From: Prochlorothrix sp035286285
GTDB lineage: Bacteria; Cyanobacteriota; Cyanobacteriia; Prochlorotrichales; Prochlorotrichaceae
Assembly (NCBI GenBank): GCA_035286285.1
Contig: JAYKJG010000101.1
Span: 1 to 7,223 of the forward strand
Direction: 5' to 3'
DNA length: 7,223 nucleotides
How positions within the stretch are numbered: the stretch's first letter is position 1; every line of letters starts with the position of its first letter. Position numbers and translations under genes: made by a program. The notes beneath the pieces were generated by a model. That model was not told the DNA's origin. It did not search any database and worked only from the letters and a program-made list of their open reading frames with translations. This document shows, one piece after another, positions 1 through 3,758 of the stretch.

Positions 1-154
1 CATTGAGCAGCCGCAGCAGGGTACTTTTACCGGCCCCACTGGAGCCAATCACCCCCACCCGCTCCTGGGGCCAAATTTGTAAGCTAATTTGCTCTAGGGC
101 AGACTGGACCTGAAAAGAGCGATTAACTTGGTTGAGGGCAAAAATAGGAATCAT
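1..154 (-). CDS. phnC: PhnC-type ABC transporter ATP-binding protein, N-terminal 51 residues (runs off the window)
   Basis: Starts at an ATG at 154-152 and stays open to the left edge, giving 51 residues that begin MIPIFALNQVNRSF. The Walker A loop GSSGAGKST is at residues 37-45 and is followed by LLRLLN, the usual context in importer ATPases of the phosphonate (PhnC) type. Walker B, signature and H-loop would lie outside the window. The protein should sit at the cytoplasmic face and power uptake of the ligand caught by the lipoprotein encoded just upstream on the same strand (483-1460). The 328-bp gap between the two is unusually long for an operon and is filled with palindromic repeats. No clear Shine-Dalgarno precedes the ATG, and the frame stays open for some codons upstream, so the start is provisional. 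That this is an ABC ATPase is secure; the PhnC assignment rests mainly on the neighbour. Confidence 0.85.
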   Translation of the reverse strand, partial: MIPIFALNQVNRSFQVQSALEQISLQIWPQERVGVIGSSGAGKSTLLRLLN

Positions 155-180
155 TGTGGTCAGAAAAACAAATAAAATTT

Positions 181-317
181 CTGTAGGGGCGGGTTTTCGC
201 CAAAAATTCTACCAAATTGCCGTGATCTTCCCAAACCCGCCCTTTTGCCCGAAGAGGGCAGGTTTAGTTCAGTCTAGGACAGGTATCCGAAATTGTCCCA
301 AAAACCTGCCCCTACAG
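181..317. repeat. Palindromic intergenic element with 17-bp inverted ends (two hairpins)
   Basis: The left end CTGTAGGGGCGGGTTTT (181-197) is the inverted complement of 301-317 with one mismatch. Inside, the left end also pairs perfectly over 10 bp with 233-242 (GGGCGGGTTT/AAACCCGCCC). The right end pairs perfectly over 10 bp with 256-265 (GGGCAGGTTT/AAACCTGCCC). The element can therefore fold as two side-by-side hairpins, each spanning 56 bp with a 36-nt loop, or as one large cruciform. No protein is encoded. It lies between two genes of one presumed operon, so it could affect transcript stability or the ratio of the two products. It looks like a dispersed cyanobacterial intergenic repeat; the same core recurs at the right edge of the window. 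Confidence 0.75.
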
Positions 318-330
318 TCAGAACAAAGCT

Positions 331-472
331 AATACCAAATCCGTTGAGCCTGAAACAGAATAAACGGGTAGGGGTCGTGCCCCTGTGCCGACCCTCTGAC
401 CGCCGAATACAGGGGCAACCACGGGGGGATTGCCCCTACCAAAACGAACCGAGATTAGTCGAATTTGGTATA
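331..472. repeat. MITE-like element with terminal and nested inverted repeats
   Basis: The outer ends are ATACCAAAT (332-340) and ATTTGGTAT (463-471), with further partial complementarity just inside. Nested within are GGTAGGGG (367-374) paired with CCCCTACC (433-440), and GCCCCTGT (379-386) paired with ACAGGGGC (409-416). Three concentric inverted repeats in about 140 bp with no coding capacity is the architecture of a small non-autonomous element. A target-site duplication cannot be resolved by eye. It starts 14 bp after the preceding palindromic element and ends about 10 bp from the stop codon of the binding-protein gene. Confidence 0.6.
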
Positions 473-482
473 AGGATAAGAT

Positions 483-1460
483 TCAGTCTTGGATCTTACC
501 GATCTGTCGCCCAATCGCCTCAATTTGGGCATAGTTTTCATTTTGGGTGGGAATAAACTTCTCGGCACCAAAAAGCTCTAAAACCTCCGCCTCTTCCGCT
601 ACAGAGATATCTAAGCCCACAAAAGCATCTTGAATCTTCTGATTAAAGCCTTCTCCATAGCGTGTCTCCACCTCAGGCCGAATCACCCAGTGATAGTCGT
701 AATAGGGTGGTGTTTCAAGGATGACTTGGACCTTGGTTAGATCGATCGCCCCTTCCCCTTGCCGTGCTTCCCACACCTGGGAATTAAGCACCCCCACCTC
801 ATAGCTCCCCGCTTCCACTAGCTTAATCGTGGCATCGTGGTTGCCCGAAAAGCCCACTTCCCCCTTAAAGTCCTCTAAGTCTACACCCGCTTGCTGGAGG
901 AAGTATTGGGGCATCAGCCGCCCTGAGGTTGAGGATTCGCTGCCAAAGGTAAAGCTCAGGCCAGCTAAACGGGTTAAATCGGCCACGGAAGCTAAGGGTG
1001 TGAGACCGGTGCTCGTATTGGCAATAAAAACACTCGTGAACTCTGGATCAATATCGCGCTGGACGATCGCCTGGGCACCGGGCACCTGTAACCGCGCCTG
1101 GACCCCCGTTAGACCCCCAAACCAGACTAAATCCAGATCGCCGACCTTAAAGGCCGTTACGGCGGCGGCATAGTCCGTCACTGGCTGGTATTCAACGTCG
1201 ATCGCCAGTTCTGTTTCCAGGTAAGTCGTGAGACGCTCATAGAGCCGCTGGACCTGATCCGGATCCTGGTCAGGGATGGCTCCCAACCGCAACGGGGGTA
1301 AGTCACCCGCAGGAGGATTTCCAGAGCCTGCGGGGGTTGGCTCACTGCCCCCACAAGCACCGAGGCCAAAGGCCAGTAAACTCGCCCAAAGGACGGTTGC
1401 AGCAGTCGATCGCAGGGGGGAACAGCGTTGAACTGCCCAAACATTGAAAGAGGTTAACAT
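483..1460 (-). CDS. phnD: PhnD-family periplasmic substrate-binding lipoprotein (phosphonate / putative selenate ABC importer)
   Basis: A 325-residue protein that captures an oxyanion-type ligand outside the inner membrane and passes it to an ABC importer. Residues 21-36 form a hydrophobic signal segment ending in a lipobox (LGAC). Cys36 is the predicted lipidated residue, and a Gly/Pro-rich tether follows. The mature part (about 56-325) has the PhnD-like fold: RLGAIPDQDP at 58-67, VTDYAAAVTAFKVGDLDLVWFG around 94-115, the anion-loop motif SESSTSG at 174-180, GFSGNHD at 203-209 and PPYYDYHW at 251-258. From memory, these blocks match the 'putative selenate ABC transporter substrate-binding' subgroup better than classical phosphonate PhnD. 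The substrate is therefore uncertain among phosphonate, phosphite, selenate and similar anions. The ATPase gene follows on the same strand. An ATG start is chosen because the signal peptide begins there; no Shine-Dalgarno is evident. A 6-bp hairpin (TAAGAT 477-482 with ATCTTA 493-498) straddles the stop codon. Confidence 0.9.
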   Translation of the reverse strand: MLTSFNVWAVQRCSPLRSTAATVLWASLLAFGLGACGGSEPTPAGSGNPPAGDLPPLRLGAIPDQDPDQVQRLYERLTTYLETELAIDVEYQPVTDYAAAVTAFKVGDLDLVWFGGLTGVQARLQVPGAQAIVQRDIDPEFTSVFIANTSTGLTPLASVADLTRLAGLSFTFGSESSTSGRLMPQYFLQQAGVDLEDFKGEVGFSGNHDATIKLVEAGSYEVGVLNSQVWEARQGEGAIDLTKVQVILETPPYYDYHWVIRPEVETRYGEGFNQKIQDAFVGLDISVAEEAEVLELFGAEKFIPTQNENYAQIEAIGRQIGKIQD

Positions 1461-1605
1461 AGGTTAGGGATGGCAAAGGTAGATGGGCGGCGTGGGAGAA
1501 CAAATCGCAGCAGACTAAGCTGTAGGCTAGAATAAATCGCCTTTGAATACAAGAAACCTGCGTATAAGCTAACCTGACCCAACACTGTTATCGCTGCTTA
1601 GGCCC

Positions 1606-1806
1606 ATGAATTCCCCCTTATCTGACCTCTGGCTGTTTTTTCTCAAAATTTTTGGCATTTCCCTAGGGCTATCGCTGCTGATTAAATACGGTGGCCCTTT
1701 CTTAGCCCTTCCGGCCCAAGATAGCGTTGCGCTGGCGATCGTCCTTTCCCTACCCCTCGGTATGGGGGGCTTCCTCCTCTGGCAGCAGCGCCGATCGACC
1801 CCCTAA
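1606..1806 (+). CDS. Small two-helix membrane protein of unknown function
   Basis: A 66-residue protein, MNSPLSDLWLFF..., with two clear hydrophobic stretches at about residues 8-26 and 41-60. They are separated by a short loop containing IKYGGP and LPAQDS. The basic C-terminus QQRRSTP suggests that both ends face the cytoplasm. I recall similar short 'LIKYGGP' membrane proteins from other cyanobacteria, but no function is known to me. The ATG is preceded only by a weak AGG three bases upstream. The 5' region is shared divergently with the binding-protein gene (145 bp apart). The last 57 bp overlap the 3' end of cobA on the opposite strand, so the two genes converge and overlap. Codon composition and membrane topology favour a real gene over a shadow frame. 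Confidence 0.7.
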   Translation: MNSPLSDLWLFFLKIFGISLGLSLLIKYGGPFLALPAQDSVALAIVLSLPLGMGGFLLWQQRRSTP

Positions 1807-2754
1807 GATTCCCGGCCAGAGCGGACGACAGTCTTTAAATCGCGCCTGTAGCGCTACAACCGCCCCAATCACCGCGATCGCCGGGGCACTGAACCCCGTT
1901 TCGGCCACCCGCTCGACGATCGTCCCCAAGGTGCCCACCAGTTCTTCTTGGTTGGGACAGGTTCCCCAGCGAATGAGGGCGATCGGGGTCGCCGCCGGTA
2001 AGCCAGCGGTTTGGAGTTCTGCGGTGATGTGTTCTAGGTTATGGATGCCCATATAAACGACGATCGTCTCGCTACCCTGGGCGATCGCCCGCCACCGCAC
2101 CTGGGGACGGTACTTGCCCACTGCCTCATGACCCGTCACAAATGTCGTCGAAGAACTATAGCCGCGATGGGTGAGGGGAATTCCCGCATAGGCCGGAGCC
2201 GCAATCCCCGCCGTAATCCCCGGCACCACTTCCACGGGCACCCCCGCCTCCACCAAACCCGCCATCTCTTCACCCCCCCGCCCAAAAATAAAGGGATCTC
2301 CCCCCTTCAGGCGCACGACAACAGCATGATTTTGGGCTTTATCAATTAATAATTGCGTAATTTCTAGCTGGGAAAGGGAATGTCGCCCCCGTCGCTTGCC
2401 GCCATGGATGCGCTCTGCCCCAGGGTTAATTAAGGCCACGATCGCCTCGCTCACTAAGGCATCATAAACCACCACATCGGCATGTTCTAGGAGGGTCTTC
2501 CCCTTCACGGTCAGCAAGCCGGGATCGCCGGGACCAGCCCCCACCAGATAAACCTTACCCAAAGGAGTTGAGGCCGTTGAGGCCGTTGAGGGCATTAATT
2601 CAGAAGCCGCTGATTGGGGCGTAGCCACGGGAGACGTAGCTGATTGAAACGTAGCAACCTGGGGCGTAGCCGCTGGGGACGGGGCGAAAGGAGCAGGCTC
2701 AGACGGTTGGGGCATTACAGGGATCACGTCGCTAGGGTTTACAGTGCGGGTCAA
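1750..2754 (-). CDS. cobA: Uroporphyrinogen-III C-methyltransferase (SUMT), with a repetitive N-terminal extension
   Basis: Transfers two methyl groups from S-adenosylmethionine to uroporphyrinogen III, giving precorrin-2, the branch point to siroheme and cobalamin. It is a cytosolic enzyme. The catalytic core spans about residues 65-305. It carries the glycine-rich SAM motif VGAGPGDPGLLT (71-82), RLKGGDPFIFGRGGEE (148-163) and VVPGITAGIAAPAYAG followed by IPLTHRG (177-198). There is no CysG-like dehydrogenase/chelatase domain. At 334 residues it is longer than the roughly 240-280 usual for stand-alone SUMT. The excess is a 64-residue Pro/Ala/Ser/Thr-rich N-terminal segment built partly from pentapeptide repeats, plus a tail of about 28 residues that overlaps the small membrane gene on the other strand. 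The longest frame starts at a TTG with an AGGA four bases upstream. ATG codons at residues 14 and 54 are alternatives without a visible Shine-Dalgarno. Function is secure; the exact start is not. Confidence 0.95.
   Translation of the reverse strand: MTRTVNPSDVIPVMPQPSEPAPFAPSPAATPQVATFQSATSPVATPQSAASELMPSTASTASTPLGKVYLVGAGPGDPGLLTVKGKTLLEHADVVVYDALVSEAIVALINPGAERIHGGKRRGRHSLSQLEITQLLIDKAQNHAVVVRLKGGDPFIFGRGGEEMAGLVEAGVPVEVVPGITAGIAAPAYAGIPLTHRGYSSSTTFVTGHEAVGKYRPQVRWRAIAQGSETIVVYMGIHNLEHITAELQTAGLPAATPIALIRWGTCPNQEELVGTLGTIVERVAETGFSAPAIAVIGAVVALQARFKDCRPLWPGILGGRSALLPEEEAPHTEG
1874..1881. repeat. HIP1 octamer GCGATCGC
   Basis: A perfect copy of the cyanobacterial highly iterated palindrome. 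Two further perfect copies lie at 2081-2088 (also in cobA) and 4672-4679 (in the coiled-coil gene). Many partial CGATCG cores occur throughout. This is the main direct evidence for cyanobacterial origin. Confidence 0.9.
2567..2593. repeat. 9-bp tandem repeat in cobA (three units)
   Basis: GTTGAGGCC occurs twice in a row, followed by GTTGAGGGC. In the cobA frame this encodes the Ser-Thr-Ala run that joins the N-terminal extension to the catalytic core. It is in frame and probably a slippage-prone linker. Confidence 0.8.
2611..2670. repeat. 15-bp tandem repeat in cobA (four pentapeptide units)
   Basis: Four consecutive 15-bp units, each starting GCTACG on the coding strand, encode ATPQV, ATFQS, ATSPV and ATPQS (residues 29-48). 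The first two codons are invariant and the other three vary, so the array is degenerate but still phased. It forms part of the low-complexity N-terminal extension and not the enzyme core. Confidence 0.85.
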
Positions 2755-2758
2755 GGAT

Positions 2759-2763
2759 TCCTA
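2759..2763 (-). promoter_or_regulatory. Candidate ribosome binding site for the TTG start of cobA
   Basis: On the minus strand TAGGA ends four bases before the TTG at 2754-2752. The spacing is short, but this is the only Shine-Dalgarno-like match near any of the candidate starts. An in-frame TAG just upstream prevents a longer protein. Confidence 0.4.
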
Positions 2764-2964
2764 CGATAGCAAATTGCATTTGCCAATTTCGCCGCTTTCC
2801 CTACCAGATGCTGCTTTGTTAACGTGCAGATCAAAAAACATGGGGAGAGTTGGATAGACTAGTTGACAATTCCCTAGACCAAAACAGCCCAGCCCACGGC
2901 AGAGCGGACAGCATTACAACACCAGTCCTTAACGTTAGGGACTTGAATCAGGATTATGCGCTAC

Positions 2965-2969
2965 GGAGG
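2965..2969 (+). promoter_or_regulatory. Ribosome binding site that fixes the start of the SH3-repeat gene
   Basis: GGAGG ends nine bases before the ATG at 2979-2981, a near-ideal Shine-Dalgarno. The reading frame is open further upstream to a TTG at 2850. However, those 43 residues are polar and would bury the signal peptide, so translation most likely begins at 2979. Confidence 0.75.
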
Positions 2970-2978
2970 CGATGTTCA

Positions 2979-3743
2979 ATGCCATCAGTTCCTTTTTTTG
3001 GCCCCTTGTTTGGCTCTTTGCGTGACTCTTTTTGGGGAGTTTATCCCCCCGCGATCGTCGCGAGTTTGGCCCTAGCCACCCCCCTCAGCAGCAGCCCCGC
3101 AGCAGCCCAAGCCCCCAGCCCCGCCCCCCCACCGGCCCTCTGCTACATCGCCATTAGCCCCGCCGGGATTTACCAAGAGCCAAACATCCCCAGCACCGTC
3201 CAAAGCAGCCTGCGCCCCGGCCATCGCCTCTGGGTCGGAGCCGGAGGCAACTATGACTGGGTGCGCATGATTGGCCCCCAAGTGGGCTGGGTTCATGCCT
3301 ACGCCCTACAGCCCGGAGATGCGCGGCTCTGTGCCCATACCCCCATTGTTGAAGCTGTTCCCCTCGCCAGTCCCCAAACGGTCCCCCCCGCAGGCTCCCC
3401 AGCCCTCGCCAGCCCCCCCACGGCTGCCGCTGTTGCTAGCCCTACCCTGCGGATCGCGCCCGATCGCCCCGGTTGGACTGCCTGTGAGGTTCTGCCCTCC
3501 GCAGCGGTCTATCTCCACGAGCAACCCATTCGCCAAGACCGCACGATCGTCGCCACCTTTGAGCCAGGTCGCCACTGGTTCAAGGTCGATCGCAGCTTTG
3601 TGGATGCCACAGAAACCAAAACCTTCCACTGGATCCACATCACCGAACCGCGCCCCGGTTGGATCCTGACGGGCACGACCCAAAGCCAAGGCAGGCCCGA
3701 AGCCTTTGTAACCGGTGCAGGCTGCGGTTTTGGTGTGGGCTAA
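2979..3743 (+). CDS. Secreted protein with two SH3-like repeats
   Basis: A 254-residue protein starting MPSVPFFGPLFG. Residues 21-45 form a hydrophobic export signal ending AAAQA, with predicted cleavage after residue 45. Two related SH3b-type repeats follow. The first, about 55-118, contains VYQEP-like AGIYQEP, LRPGHRLWV, YDWVRM and GWVHAYAL. The second, about 169-249, contains VYLHEQP, FEPGRHWFKV, FHWIHI and GWILTG. They are joined by a Pro/Ala/Ser linker. The only four mature cysteines (55, 118, 169 and 249) sit at the two edges of each repeat, suggesting one disulfide per repeat. SH3b domains often bind peptidoglycan or peptides, so a periplasmic or cell-wall role is plausible, but the ligand is unknown and no catalytic domain is present. 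The gene diverges from cobA and converges on the next gene with 15 bp between stop codons. Confidence 0.85.
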   Translation: MPSVPFFGPLFGSLRDSFWGVYPPAIVASLALATPLSSSPAAAQAPSPAPPPALCYIAISPAGIYQEPNIPSTVQSSLRPGHRLWVGAGGNYDWVRMIGPQVGWVHAYALQPGDARLCAHTPIVEAVPLASPQTVPPAGSPALASPPTAAAVASPTLRIAPDRPGWTACEVLPSAAVYLHEQPIRQDRTIVATFEPGRHWFKVDRSFVDATETKTFHWIHITEPRPGWILTGTTQSQGRPEAFVTGAGCGFGVG

Positions 3744-3758
3744 GGCCGATCGGGGAGC

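Noticed and set aside
829..1173. Plus-strand 114-codon frame inside the binding-protein gene
   Set aside because: It lies antisense to strongly conserved coding sequence and shows no protein-like features.
2863..2868. Perfect TTGACA promoter -35 hexamer before the SH3-repeat gene
   Set aside because: No -10-like hexamer lies 16-18 bases downstream; the sequence there is GC-rich.
3744..3758. Bidirectional terminator between the convergent genes
   Set aside because: Only a 5-bp AAGGC/GCCTT pairing is present, with no T-run on either strand.
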